The translations under genes were made by a program, and so were the position numbers. This document shows, piece by piece, positions 23,155 to 35,170 of a stretch of DNA of 64,000 nt. Positions within the stretch are counted from its first letter, which is position 1. Every line of letters begins with the position of its first letter. This DNA comes from Spodoptera frugiperda (taxonomy: Eukaryota; Arthropoda; Insecta; Lepidoptera; Noctuidae), in NCBI RefSeq assembly GCF_023101765.2, contig NC_064225.1, forward strand, positions 2,604,001-2,668,000, in the 5' to 3' direction. The notes under the pieces are model-generated. The model was not told where the DNA came from. It was given only the letters and a program-made list of their open reading frames with translations, and ran no database searches.

Positions 23155-23335
23155 AAGGAACAGGGTGGTTTTTAGTCAGTAAGAGTCTGACTGCCAAGGC
23201 GAGAAAAGTCATTGGATGACCGGGGCTCCAGCTCGAAAAGCATGAGTAGGAACAGGATGGTGTTTAGTCGCCTCGCCCAAGGCGGGAGAACTTATTGGAT
23301 GATTTTCCCACCTCAAAAAAGAAACACTAAGGTTT
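23155..23335 (+). repeat. Two R1-tail pieces in tandem
   Basis: The first piece ends GTCATTGGATGAC at 23220. A second starts at once with CGGGGCTCCAGCTCG and runs to TTGGATGATTTTCCCACCTC plus A6. Confidence 0.6.
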
Positions 23336-23344
23336 ATCTTGACT

Positions 23345-23452
23345 TTAAACAACAATTTGTGGATTACACAAAGAGTTACTTCGTGCGGGAATCCAACCCG
23401 TTACACGTTGCACGGCAGCCAGTTGCCCAGCCACCGCGCCAACCTTGCAGTC
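23345..23452 (-). repeat. SINE-B head half
   Basis: ACACAAAGAGTTACTTCGTG, GGAATCCAACCCG, then CCAGCCACCGCGCCAAC on +. Confidence 0.65.
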
Positions 23453-24307
23453 AAATTTTATTAATGTTTAAAACAGATGATTAATGTTCAAACAAGTTAC
23501 GTTTTGGTTTTTATTTATTTAATTTGTTTACCTACAAAAAACAACACAAATAATTAAAAATAATGTTGCCTATCATAAAACATGCTGTAGACAAAAGATT
23601 TATGATAATATTTATTTCGAGTTTATTTTAATTTTTGTGTTCATCTAAGATACTGATCAGTATAATACCAGTGAACAAATCATTTACATATTATAACATA
23701 GTACAGTCAGTCAACTTAAGTTTTGTGCACAGTCCAATCAATTTAGACATTTTAAAAATGATTAGATTACTAAGCTCTAAAATTGACATAAATCTGTTTT
23801 TCCACCTATACCGCAATCTCGTTAGGAAGTCAACTGTAAAAATGAATAGATTTTTTCTTTTGTCGATAGACCCGTAAATGAGCAGAACAAATTAGGTGAT
23901 TTGTCTGCTCAGGTGATTGGTTTGCCTATATCAAGTGATGGTAAGCAATCGACGACGTCCATGGACACTCGCAACCTCAGAGGACCTCCCATGTTTGTAG
24001 AACGCCGAGAAAGATACTACAACGCATTCCTATTCTAAATAATTGCCTTGTTTTTCTGTACAGTAAGCCAAGGTGTACGCATATCATATTAAAATTTCAA
24101 AAGGCGTATGATTTATTATTGTTTTGAATAAATAAAATGCATTTAACGAGACAGGTCAAGTTCAATAATGGCTTTGAGAATATAATAATAATATTTAGTT
24201 CTCAGAGTTGTTAATTATACTCACATATAATTTACATTTTTAATTAGTTTTTTTATTTGTGTGTCGAAACCGCCTTCATCTTAATTGGGACACAAATATT
24301 TATATTA
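23453..24307. other. Gene-free stretch with Rep-D scrap
   Basis: Rep-D words at 23928-23990 (AAGTGATGGTAAGCAATCG, CCATGGACACTCG). The 80-codon frame at 23635-23877 shows no family features. Confidence 0.4.
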
Positions 24308-24500
24308 CACTAGCTACTATCACCAGCTTCGCCCGAGATCTCGTGAGATTTTTATTTTATTTATTTATTAATTTACATCATAATAAATAAGATAAAAAGT
24401 AGTCTATGTGTTATACTAGACCAAAATCTACCCTTGTTCCAAATTTCACCCCAATGCCTTTAGCTGTTTTGGCGTGATTGAGTAATAAACATAATTATAC
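24308..24500 (-). mobile_element. Helitron-like element
   Basis: On - it ends with a GAGATCTCG-type hairpin and CTAGT (24308-24312). The body has AAAAAGTAGTCTATGTG and TGATTGAGTAATAAACATAA. Confidence 0.5.
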
Positions 24501-24505
24501 ACAAA

Positions 24506-24775
24506 CATCATCATCATCAACAGCCTATAAGTGGCCACTGCTGACCAAAGGCCTCTTCTCACACGGAGAACGCTTGCTCAATGCGGGTAGACGATTTCAA
24601 ACTTATAATCAGAAATTATAAACCCAGATTTCCTTTTATGTCAGTGATGTCTAAATAAACTTTGAAAGTACATATAACGTGGAAAAAGTCACATTGGTAC
24701 TTTGTTGTTGGTAGGTTTCAAATCTATGCACTCATCCATTAGAAGCGGGCGTCTTAAGCCTTCAGGCCACCACAA
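24506..24775 (-). mobile_element. SINE-C
   Basis: Starts at the (CATCAT)n edge of the previous element. GTGGCCACTGCTGACCAAAG to GAAGCGGGCGTCTTAAGCC. Confidence 0.65.
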
Positions 24776-25418
24776 CATTAATACAGCGTGTAACAATATA
24801 GCCATATACATCAAGAAGCACTGATGAATAGAGGTTGAATAGAATCACTTCAGCTTAAAATACATTTAAAAAAAATTGTACCAAATACTTGGTGTCGCAT
24901 GGTTCCTGATTTCGAATCATACAAACGTATCACAACACTACAGAGATCACTCGCAAATATTACGAAACATTTCTTCTGTAAATCTGATCGCCTAGTACTT
25001 TTCTACCCAATTTTGATTCGGGGGCAGTGGCGCGCTTATTTATTGGAAAAGTTCATAAATTGGTACCATGTAAACATGAGTTTAAAAAACCCTATCTAGA
25101 CCCCTTTTTGTTACACGTTGTATAAGTAATTATTTCACTATTATTTTTATGATGACATTGACTTACAATATTATCATTGACACAGATGGTAACTACTGTA
25201 GGCATGTAATTCGTATTTGTACAATTACAAGCGTAAGCATTATAAATAGAAGAACATGTTGTTTTTTCATCTTGAGTAAACAATATTATCAATTCATTTA
25301 CTTATTCATAAAATAGTATAGGCCACCACGGCAATGCTTTTTTGAACCGACCGATTAAGAAGTTTTAGGGGGAGGTATATACAACGAGACAGATAAATCA
25401 GTTTATTTTAATCGTTGC
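24776..25418. other. Gene-free stretch
   Basis: Nothing recognised. Confidence 0.4.
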
Positions 25419-25735
25419 CGCACACTAGGATTGTTTCCTATGTCGTGAATGCGTTTACAAACATACAACTTCACATACACACGACACCCAGACCCGGAAC
25501 AACGATTTGTGAATCACACAAACATACTCCTTTTTAAAAGGCTGGAAACGCACCTGTGACTCCTCTGGTGTTGCGGGTGTCCATGGGTGGCGCTGTTTGC
25601 TTACCATCAGGGGACTCGTTTGCTCGTTTGCCACCTATTCCACAAAAAAACACAAAGAGTTATTCCGAGCGAGAATCGAACCCGCGACACGTTGCACGGC
25701 AGCCAGTTGCCTAGCCATCGCGCCAATCGTGCAGT
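25419..25735 (-). mobile_element. SINE-B split by a nested Rep-D
   Basis: SINE-B runs 25419-25522 and resumes at 25657-25735 (GAGTTATTCCGAGCGAGAATC, GCCATCGCGCCAATCGTGC). Confidence 0.7.
25523..25649 (+). mobile_element. Rep-D inserted in SINE-B, 7-bp TSD
   Basis: A 127-bp 5'-truncated copy ending in CCACCTATTCCACAAAAAA. ACACAAA flanks both sides (25516-25522, 25650-25656). Confidence 0.7.
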
Positions 25736-25945
25736 AATGTACGTATGCTTGTAATCAAGCGAACTGCTAGGGAGTGGAACTCCTTGCCGGAGTCTGTGTT
25801 TCCTGATGGGTATAACCTGGGTGTCTTCAAAACCCGAGTGAATAGGTTGCTTATGGGCAGACGTGCTCCATCCTAGGCCGCATCATCACTTACCATCAGG
25901 CGAGATAGCGGCCAAACGTCGGCCCATTTAACATAAAAAAAAGAT
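25736..25945 (+). mobile_element. Jockey-like LINE 3' end with RT C-terminus
   Basis: A readable frame gives Thr-Ala-Arg-Glu-Trp-Asn-Ser-Leu-Pro-Glu-Ser-Val-Phe-Pro, then Phe-Lys-Thr-Arg-Val-Asn-Arg, and a stop at about 25875. This is the usual C-terminus of jockey/CR1-type reverse transcriptases. The 3' UTR has CACTTACCATCAGGCGAGAT and ends in A8. Copies of the tail are at 36074-36165 and 54850-54995 on -. Confidence 0.75.
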
Positions 25946-27303
25946 AATTAAATCAATATGCTTGTAATCAAGCTAGTACTAAGCCTAAAAACTCGTACTT
26001 AAACCTCCAATTGACCAGTTGATGATCCACAAGCCACAAAATTAGGGCACGACCACACCGCACGGTGACAGAATAAATCGCAAATTTCAATACCGAGCTA
26101 ATGTGAATCGCTATAAATTGTCACGATTTACCATCGAATTACTGAATGTAGCGCTCTCACCCTATTTACCCGAAATTCCGATTCGCGACGCAAATTATGA
26201 CGATTACAGTTATTTCGATTGAGCGTTGATGTTTTGGTACTGGAAATGGTTAATTTTTTGAGTTAAAGTAGGTATTAGTTTTGGGACATTGAATGTTTGA
26301 ATTTTTTTTTTATGAGTATTAAATCATTGTATAATACCAGCCGTCTCTACTCCCACCTTGGGCGAGGCGAAATAGAATGTTAGACTCTGACCGCCTAAAA
26401 ACCACCCCGTTCCTACTACTGCTTTAAGCCGGAGCCCCGGTAACCAGTTAACTGCCGATTTCAATAACCGCTCTCAAACCAACATCTTTACATCGATATT
26501 CATTTTGACAGAAACTCTATATACATTGCAAACATGAAGTTTACATGCGAATAAACATGGATAGAAAATCCCAAGAAACAACAGTTGGACAGATAGTCCG
26601 CTGCTCGAAACCTTACCTGGTCAGAGGATCCTCCTTTTCTTAGGGCACTTTACTCACTGTCTCGTAAAAAACATAAAAGTTACAAACACATAAGACTAGC
26701 AAAAGAAATTAGTTTCGATATATTACTACCCTTTTTATAGAAATCAAAAACCTTTTAGATAATCGCTTTTAATCGGCATATTCCTAAAGTATTATTGCCT
26801 CACCCATCCACTTCCCTATAAACTCACAACTCAAACAAACATTTTAAAACACCAGAACCTATACAGCATGTTTTTCAAAGCATCAAACAAAAACTACTCC
26901 TTTCACCCTATCCTTAAACCTTATCCCAAACAACATAAGGACCAATTTCCCTTGCAATAAACTCTCTAAAAATTCACCTCATACAAGTCATTTATCACGG
27001 GTACACCTAGCTTCTGGTTTAGCGTTTGAGCTGTTCTGAACTGGTTTATAGAATTTTGAATCTTATGCTGTTGATTTAGGGTGTAATTAAGGTTAGGTAG
27101 TGTTTTGGCTTAGGGAATTTTAGTGTGGAAAGTGAGGTATGGTGAGCATAACAATTAGAACGACGTGGAAAATATAAATCGCTTGGTTACCCTACGTTGG
27201 GGTTACAAAGTGTGCTTTATAATAGATACAGTATGTTAGTTAATCTTCTATGAAGTTTTAAAGTGAAATATTTATATGATTTATTAATTAGGAGAGTTAT
27301 AGA
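25946..27303. other. Gene-free stretch with one R1-tail
   Basis: A - strand R1-tail lies at 26340-26450 (ACCTTGGGCGAGGCGAAAT, AACCACCCCGTTCCTACTAC). The rest is unassigned. Confidence 0.45.
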
Positions 27304-27640
27304 GTGACTGTCTCATTGGTCGAGTGATTGCAAGTGTGATTGTCAAGTGAGGAGTTGTTACATCGATTCTCGGGTCGACCAAACTATGATTTTTGGCCTA
27401 GATGAATGGAAATGATGTGACACCCTTTTTTTAACTATTACGTTATGAATCTAATGAAGTTTCTTAGTCGTTCTTTTCTTTTCAAAGCTAGACTTTGGAA
27501 CGAGCATCTAGCTTCACTGACGGATAGACTGACAGACTATTATTTATTTCTTTATTTGTTGACATTTCAAAAGTACCTACCTATATATGGTTTAATTAAA
27601 ATAAATGATTTGACTTTGAATTTGTCTTTAAAGACAGTTA
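27304..27640 (+). repeat. Diverged SINE-A head and a Rep-F copy
   Basis: 27304-27381 has TCATTGGTCGAGTGATTGC and CGATTCTCGGGTCGAC, an old SINE-A head. 27470-27640 has CTTTGGAACGAGCATCTAGC and AAATAAATGATTTGACTTTG, Rep-F. Confidence 0.5.
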
Positions 27641-27844
27641 TCCTATTACTAAACACAATGCGCCAGGCACAATTTCAAATTAACTATATTATGCTTTAAG
27701 TTATAACTACGAAATTTTTGAGAAACTAAAAACAAAAATTCGCTCAACCCAAAAATCAAACCCTAATAACTCTAACTCAGCAGCTACACTTACGATCACC
27801 CAACCAACTGACATTACAAATCTTATAATAACACCTAACTTACA

Positions 27845-27915
27845 ACAAAGGTGATTTAAAAACCTCAACAAAGGTGATTTAAAAACCTTAACAGAGGTGA
27901 TTTAAAAACCTCAGC
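27845..27915 (+). repeat. Three tandem 23-bp units
   Basis: AGGTGATTTAAAAACCT recurs at a 23-bp step (GTGATTT at 27851, 27874, 27897). Confidence 0.85.
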
Positions 27916-28240
27916 CAAGCCGTCTCCATGCACGCTACATCAAAGTCCAGTGGAGTGCAAATTGAAAATTAATGGTTCGCCATTTTGTAGGCTCGCGTGC
28001 AACAATTTCAATTGTCCACTGTTCAAATATTATGTGTTTGAATAAAACAGAATTTAATGCCGCCCTAACCATTCGACTGTGGTAATTTTGGTGTAAATTT
28101 TCCGTTTGAAAATGCAACTTGATAGTGGTAATTATATTTTTTTAGAAATTATATTGATCAATTTAGTTTTTAATCTAAAAATAATGATGATTTTAGGGAT
28201 AAAATAGTATTAGGACTGGAATAATACTAGGATTTATAAA

Positions 28241-28412
28241 ATAAGTTGGTAGACGCGTTGGCTGAGCAACCGGCTGCCGCTCAATGTGTAGCGGCTCTAA
28301 CTCTTTGTGTGATCCACAAACTGTTGTTTCGGCTCTGCGTGTCATGTGTATGTGAACTTGTATGTTTGTAAACGCACCCACGATACAGGAGACAATCCTA
28401 GTGTCGAGCAAG
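28241..28412 (+). mobile_element. SINE-B
   Basis: GACGCGTTGGCTGAGCAACC and AGCGGCTCTAACTCTTTGTG to AGACAATCCTAGTGTCGAG. The B-box is mutated (GGCTCTAAC). Confidence 0.65.
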
Positions 28413-29118
28413 GGTTCAAAAACTATTGCTGTGAACATAAATAATAATAATTTATTAGTTAATTCTTACATAGCAGAATTCCTTATATATCTTTGCATAT
28501 TCTTCTTTCTTCACAAGTAGGGATGATGAATGGGTGAAAAATAAATAATTGTAACTTTTTAATACAATAGAATATTCAAAAATAATCACACTCTCATTCA
28601 TGAATATGATGAACTACTTAATTTTCGATTTTTTCTAGCTAAATTTCTATAAATAAGTCTGCTTTTTGACGTAAAAACTTATGACGTCATAATAGATACT
28701 CTCTCTTATTCATACAAAATTCATAGAAAATATCGTTTTTGACGTTTAAAAAAGTATTGAATTTGACTAGTAGGAAACATGCCTATTGCACAAACGACAC
28801 AGGAGATAATCCTAGAGCGGGGTACAACCTCAAAAAGAAAATAGGTATCCCATAAACGACAATCAAAATCATTCTCCGGTTGATCCACAATAGAGTTAGC
28901 TGAACAAAATGTGCTACAAAACACAAAGATAACGAGAGTCCAGGGTTTGAAGCCTGTCTCCAGACTTATCGGCACGTTTTGAACTGTCAAAAGTTGTTCG
29001 TTCGACATCCAGTGCCGTCGATATTATTGGAAAATGCATCAAACTAGAATTATTATTTGTTTGTACAATGTACTACAAACTTTCTTTTATGATAAGGTTG
29101 GTATTTCTCTCGTATTAT
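28413..29118. other. Gene-free stretch
   Basis: Contains a SINE-B scrap at 28785-28830 (CACAGGAGATAATCCTAG). Otherwise nothing recognised. Confidence 0.4.
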
Positions 29119-29401
29119 ACGCCTTTTATCCCCGAAAAGGTAGGCAGAAGTGCACATTACGGCACGTAATGCCACTGTACAATGTATACCCACTTTTCAC
29201 TATTTGTGTTATAAGTCCCATGTAATAGGGCGTGAGCCTATTGCCAAATAATGTGCACAATTACAGATTCCATGCTACTAACTGGGAAATTTCCAAAAAA
29301 CCAGAAATAGCCCACTAATTTTTTTCCGACACAGAAATCGAACCCGAGACCCTTGCCTGATAGTTGCAATTGCCACTACCACCACTCGACCAACGGAGCA
29401 G
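29119..29401 (-). mobile_element. SINE-A
   Basis: ACGCCTTTTATCCCCGAAAA to CACTCGACCAACGGAGCAGG. The - strand B-box is GGGTTCGATTTC. Confidence 0.7.
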
Positions 29402-30058
29402 GTATTTTTATTAATTATTTTTATTTTATTTCATTATAGAGGAGGCTCATTAGGCTAACAGCAGACAGCCACGGTCTGTTGCTAATGAAAACTCAAATAA
29501 GCAAACCTTCTTTACACAGTTAACAACTAAAACCTCCTTTAATATAATCTTGTACCATAAATTCGAATTAGAGTACCAGCGTTCCATAAACAAACAGTTT
29601 AAAAGGATCCCATAGACTAGCGTAGATCCTTTTTTACCTAAATTGTCTGCGATTTGCACTAAGTAGGACGGACTGGAGGCGTTCAAAGGCCGACTTGAAC
29701 CGTTTATGACAATTTCAACCCTAAGAGTAAAGGTTTTAAGGTTGGATTTTGAAAGTTTGAGTTAGATGTCTTAGTAAGTGGTCGTGTTTGAAGAAAATAT
29801 CATGTTGTGGGTTGAAATAATGTTTTATTATGGTGTTTTTTGCTATTAGAGACGATGGATGTGGCTCTATAGCAGATTGGTTGTTACATGTCATGATGTC
29901 GTCATCAGTGGTTTTCCTTAATGAGACAAAGGTGTACAGACTTGTAATAAAAATGGAAAAAATATTTAAAAAAATGGAAGACAAGCATTCGACTGTTTTT
30001 CTCCTATTATTATCAAAAACTAACATTACACTACACGCAAAAAAAATCAATTATCAAC
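29402..30058. other. Gene-free stretch
   Basis: No repeat recognised. Overlapping short frames on both strands at 29736-30078 have no family features. Confidence 0.4.
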
Positions 30059-30425
30059 ATCACATCATCAGCCTATAAGTGGCCACTGCTGACCAAAGAC
30101 CTCTTCTCACACGGAGAAGGTTTGGGCATTAATCGCCACGCTTACTCAATGTGGGTTGGCGATTTCAAACTTATAACTAAAAATTAGCTTATAATTATAA
30201 GCCCAGGTTTCCTCACGATGTTTTCATTCACCATTTGTCAGTGGTGTCTAAATAATTTTAGAAAGTATATATAACTTGGAAAAAGTCAAAATGGTACTTA
30301 CCGTTGGTAGATTTCAAATCCGCTTCCTTATACATGAACCTTAAACCTGCTTAAACCATCACGACCCGGACGACGTACCTGCAACATCATAAGGAACGCA
30401 AAGGCGTCTTAAACCAGCAGGCCAT
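30059..30425 (-). mobile_element. SINE-C
   Basis: GTGGCCACTGCTGACCAAAG through CCGTTGGTAGATTTCAAATC. The head end is disturbed (AACCTGCTTAAACCATC, then an extra AGGCGTCTTAAACCAGCAGG). Confidence 0.6.
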
Positions 30426-31404
30426 TACGAACTCAACAAAAAAAAAACAATAACACAAGAAAAATATCAAAACATGACTCGAACATAGCTATGGTGGACG
30501 AAACACTAGTCCCTATTATTCTAATTCTATGAACCCATTTAATATCCTATACGCATTCAAACAATCCAACCAATCATCAACTACAAACAGCCATCTACAA
30601 TAAAAGACTACAAACCAATGCAAAAAAAAACAAAGCAACAAAGAACCCCACTCATTTTCATTTCAATCCTAGAAAATTATAAAACCCCATTTTTATAACC
30701 GCGGTCATTTTCAAACTATATTCCTTAGCACTCAGCTATTAGCTTTACAAGAGGGGGTGAAAAACAATAGTTATTTGTGAGCGAGCCCAAGTTTCATCCC
30801 TTACACAATATAGTCTTTCGTTCACTCATTCATTCACTCATTCACCCCTCACTGGTAAGCTGTATTGTTCATTCGCTTGATGAGAGTGAATTGTTTTCTC
30901 ATTTTTTGTTTTTCATTTATAATTATGTTGCGTACCACGTCTTGTTGTGAATTTCATGCTTTTACTTCTCTCTCGTTTATTAAAATCATTCCTTTTGTAT
31001 AGTTTTCGTAAGTGCGACTGTGTTAAGAGTTGGGTACTGATTTGATAGGTCGTAGGTATTTCGTGGAAATTTTAATTGGGATTTTTGAAGGGGTTTTGAG
31101 GAATAGAGAGTTGTAATGGATTGTGTATTATGGTAATTATTACACTAACGTAATGTTGAGTAGTGTGCGCGTTATTTATTTAGGAAACAATAATTTTGTT
31201 TTGCGCTGACTTTTCTTTTCTAAAATACGCGTTTATCATTCGTTTTACGTGAAGTAATAACAAACTAAGCGGTGTTTATTATTATTTGTTCCTAATATAG
31301 ACAATCTATAATCGCTTCACTGGGGAACCGAAAGATAGGAGTACCAAACGTGTCATCCTAGATAGCTGGCCCGATTTCTAGCTCCCAGTAGGGTAGATAG
31401 TAGC
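30426..31404. other. Gene-free stretch
   Basis: Only a short (CATT/CACT)n run at about 30822-30845 stands out. Confidence 0.4.
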
Positions 31405-31700
31405 TAACTCCGTCTTGTCGATTATTGTAAAATATTAGTCACGTATTTTTAATTTTCTTACGGAAACAAATTCTTTCGAAGATATATCCATTTAAAATAT
31501 TCCGTAACGTCACTTCTAGGTACATTTAATACGTAGAATTAATGAAATATTCCGTAACGTCACTTCTAGACACATTTACCACGTAGAAATTACGTATTTA
31601 CTCCTACTCCGAAACTTTGATTCGTTTTATTTAAGTACGGTATTGTTATATTATACGACAAAGCAAAAAAGAAATCGTGCCTAATATTTTTTCATTACCG
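31405..31700 (-). mobile_element. MITE-H, inverted copy with internal duplication
   Basis: AAAATATTAGTCACGTATTT on the left and GTGCCTAATATTTTTTCATT on the right. ATTCCGTAACGTCACTTCTA occurs twice, 50 bp apart (TCCGTAACGT at 31501 and 31551). Confidence 0.6.
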
Positions 31701-32881
31701 AACTGACGAATTAATTATACTTTAAATTCTTCATCCTTATTTCTGACAAACTCATAAACGTTTAATCCATCACATTCACTTACAAAACATTGCACTATCT
31801 TCATCCGCCTGTACTATGAGTGTAGATGCATTAAGAGGTATCAGCGGGGAGACAAAAGCCTTTGTTTTTACTGCGGTTACCTTATATTGGATCACTCGCG
31901 TTTACGAGGTGGGGTGCAGTAGGAAACGATTTGCAATGATTGCACTTTAGATAAAAGGAGTTTATCGTGTTGTCGGCGTTTAAATGCAAAATGGATGATG
32001 ATGAATGATTTATAGTTTTTTAAAGATCGATTTATAATTATTTAGTACTTTCTTCTAAAAGCAGCCTCGTCCACGTTGTTGGATTAAAAAGTACCGCATG
32101 TGTTTATCCTAGACTATTAATCTATCTTATAATCTATTTTGTTCAGTAGTTTTTACATAGTATTAGTAAAAAGTAGGATTATTATATCACCTGTAATATT
32201 TACGACTACCAAAAAATTTTTAAAATAATCTGTTTGTTTCTTCAGAATGAAAAGTGTCATTTTCACTAGAGGTAACATAAAAGAAAGACATCTTAATTTT
32301 TAAAACCAGATTTTTTTATAAAGAAATTTAAAAATTAATTCCATAAAATCTTTTGAATGACTGATGATCTTAACCTTACTCAGACATTTATTCGAATTCA
32401 TTTCAACCATAATATAAATTTTATTGACAAACAATTTACTTGCTTCACGAAAAGAAAAAAGAATCAACACCTGACAGAGACCTAAAACAATATACGAACG
32501 GGTAGATTTGTACCAAAAGTCACGTGGGCTAAATGGGCTAGCAGACGAGACAAAAATATAGATGTCATATAGGACAGAAAGGGATGGGAAATGACGCCTT
32601 TGCCATACAAATGTCGCTATTGGAAGATAAAGTTTGTTACATGAAAGCAATGTATTTTGTAAATTGTCCACAGTTTTTTCCCTTTTTGTATGTCAAGCGA
32701 TATATGTACTCAGGTTTCTCACGGGTGTGAATTTCTTAATAAATTTTCTTCCGTATATATCTAAGGAAATGTTTTCCTAAAAAATTCTATGTTCGTTGTA
32801 CAGCAAAACTGCAGAAAAATTGATTTATAGGTACTAATATGTAAAGTTGAAAAGTTTGTTTGTTTGAACGAGCATTTGTTG
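31701..32881. other. Gene-free stretch
   Basis: The 123-codon frame on - at 32300-32671 has no splice context or family features and is probably chance. Nothing else seen. Confidence 0.4.
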
Positions 32882-33175
32882 ATTTGTGTTATAAGTCCCA
32901 AAGAGGGTGAGTGCAGTTCCAGATTACGTGCTACTACTGAGAAATTTTCAAAAAAGCCGAAGAGAGCCCAGCAGTTTTTTGCCCGACCCGAGAATTGAAC
33001 GTGGGTCCTCGTGCGCGGCAGTCACACTTAAACTGGACTAACAAGGCAGTGAGCAAATTTCAAAAAACCAAAATGTTTCCCACTTCGTTTGACCCAAAAA
33101 TCGGACCCAAAATATCTTATTTATCTTACACGACAGTCACACTTAGTACCACTCCACCAATCAGGCAATCTTTGT
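32882..33175 (-). repeat. SINE-A head half plus a second scrap
   Basis: 32882-33050 has AAGTCCCAAAGAGGGTGAGT, GCCCGACCCGAGAATTGAAC and ACTGGACTAACAAGGCAGT. At 33125-33175 a second head scrap, CAGTCACACTTAGTACCACT. Confidence 0.55.
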
Positions 33176-33939
33176 ATCTTTCTTCTAAAAACTACGATCA
33201 CCACCGCCCAGGCAGTCTTTTGATGCCTTTTTTTCTAAAGACTACAATCTGCAATTCTATTTCCAACATAGAATTGTCATTTTGTAACCGCTTTATTCAT
33301 GTCTATAAACTTTCTAGGTTGTTACCGTACGTCTAAACTTTGTACATAGAATTTCCGTTAGAGTTTTGAACATTAGAAGCAAGAATGGTACCTCAGGGAG
33401 CAAAGTTGATATGCTTAGGACCCATGCGTTATGCCATAAAATGGTTGGGGTTGCAAACTCATGGTGTTTGGAGGTTATAAGGTAATGAATGCGTGGTTTC
33501 TATGGGCTGTTGAGGTTGATGGCAGTGATGGTGATTTTCGAGATCCGGACCGGGGTAAAAACGTTGTGGTTTCTGTAATTTAAGATCTTTTGATAGTTAG
33601 TGATCAGCATCGCTCAAAGACACACGCAGCACTAAAGAAATACAGTAGTTTCCAACTACTCAAATTCAATATTTTTTTCGAAATATGAAAAATGATACCT
33701 ACTTCTATATGACTTTTATAGGAGATCGACTATTCAAAAGCAATACTTTTTTCAAAATATCAAAAACGATACCTACTTCTCTATGAATTTTATAGGATTG
33801 CAACTTATGACGACATAAATTTTTTTCCTCACATAACATACCTATTTTTCCAAAATTATTCATATCACGGAGTCTGTCATCGTTCCGTGATTATGTAATG
33901 TACCCTAGGTTTGTATCCTACAATATACTCGTAGTAAGA
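33176..33939. repeat. Stretch with a 74-bp tandem repeat
   Basis: GATACCTACTTCT occurs at about 33694 and 33768. The surrounding 74 bp (TTTTATAGGA, CAAAATATC/GAAATATG) is repeated twice with changes between 33663 and 33815. No gene seen. Confidence 0.6.
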
Positions 33940-34050
33940 GACTGCCTCGTTGGTCGAGTGGTCTCAAGTGCGACTGCTGGACAAGGGGCCTCGGGTTCAA
34001 TTCCCGGGTCAGTCAAAGTATTTTCTGGCATAAAAGGCGTGACGTTGTGT
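33940..34050 (+). mobile_element. SINE-A with internal deletion
   Basis: An intact tRNA-like head (CTCGTTGGTCGAGTGGTC, GGGTTCAATTCCCGGG) jumps from TATTTTCTGGCA straight to the tail TAAAAGGCGTGACG. Confidence 0.7.
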
Positions 34051-35029
34051 GTAATATAATAAGACATAATTTCACATTTCATTTATTATATTCAAAACCT
34101 GCTTACATCACTGTTTGGAAGTTGTTGCGGAATCTACATACCTATAAAACGTTGGGATTGTACAGTAGTGTGGAGGCCGAGAAAAGGTGCACACAGACAG
34201 ATGGTTGAATTCCAGTTGAAAAATTCTCCCATGACTTACCCGTCCCATAGATTTAATCCGAGACCTTTCACTAACTCGATCAATGAGGCAGTTTAAGATA
34301 AGATAGGTATATGTAGGTACTTGGTTGTATGTAAGTTAAGATGCTACCAATCCCATAGCGAATTACATATGAAACGCCATATTAATGATTTAAATTACCA
34401 ATTAATTAATGAAGATCTCCTGAGACGAATTATATTGAGCTGCTTCCAATCTTAAGGAGAAACAAACGGAATTAATTATTTCATTAACTGCATCAAAAGG
34501 TTTCACAATTTATATAATTGTCACCAGCTTTACGAAGTGTAAACAGAACGCTACCCAAAAAACCCTTTGTTTTTGTAATTTAAATCGTTTAGTTTTCGTG
34601 TTATTCATGCAACATCAGCTAAGACTGAGCAGCAGTTGTTTACAACTATTATTACATAAAATAAACATTAAATTCCTTAATTTTTGGAAAATAAAACTCG
34701 GAATTTACCATCTGTTTTCGTTGTTTGAGAGCGTTCCTTTTACAACCTGTATACAGGCGGTCTATCTATCTCACTCACTCTTACTCTTTACCAGATGATC
34801 CTCCCTACATGATCGTAATCTATTTCTTAGGTATTATCTCAAGGGAGTGGAAGGAGGGTAGGGAGGCCTTTTGCCATGCAGTGGGACGACCACGGCTAAA
34901 AAATAAATAAATAAGTATTATTCCAAATCAGACTGGGCAGTAATGCGCTCTGATAAATTTGGAACTTTTAAAACTGTGGTCTACTGAGCATGGTGATTAT
35001 TGCAGAGTCTAGCAATTGATCATCTCAAC
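34051..35029. other. Gene-free stretch
   Basis: SINE-A scrap at 34253-34292 (CTCGATCAATGAGGCAGT). A LINE-tail-like end at 34850-34920 (GAGGCCTTTTGCCATGCAGT, then (AAAT)n). Confidence 0.45.
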
Positions 35030-35170
35030 TGCACGGTGTAGCTGGTTCGATTTCCGCACGGAGCAAGTCTTTGTTTGATCCTCATATTGTTGTTTCGGGT
35101 CTGGGTGTCATGTGCATGTGAACTTGTATGTTTGTAAACGCACCTACAATACAGTAGAAAATCCAAACGT
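35030..35170 (+). repeat. SINE-B, degraded head
   Basis: GGTTCGATTTCCGCACGGAG, then TGTTGTTTCGGGTCTGGGTG to ACAGTAGAAAATCC. Confidence 0.6.

Noticed and set aside
32300..32671. 123-aa protein on -
   Set aside because: No domain, no splice context and low-complexity composition. AT-rich DNA yields such frames by chance.
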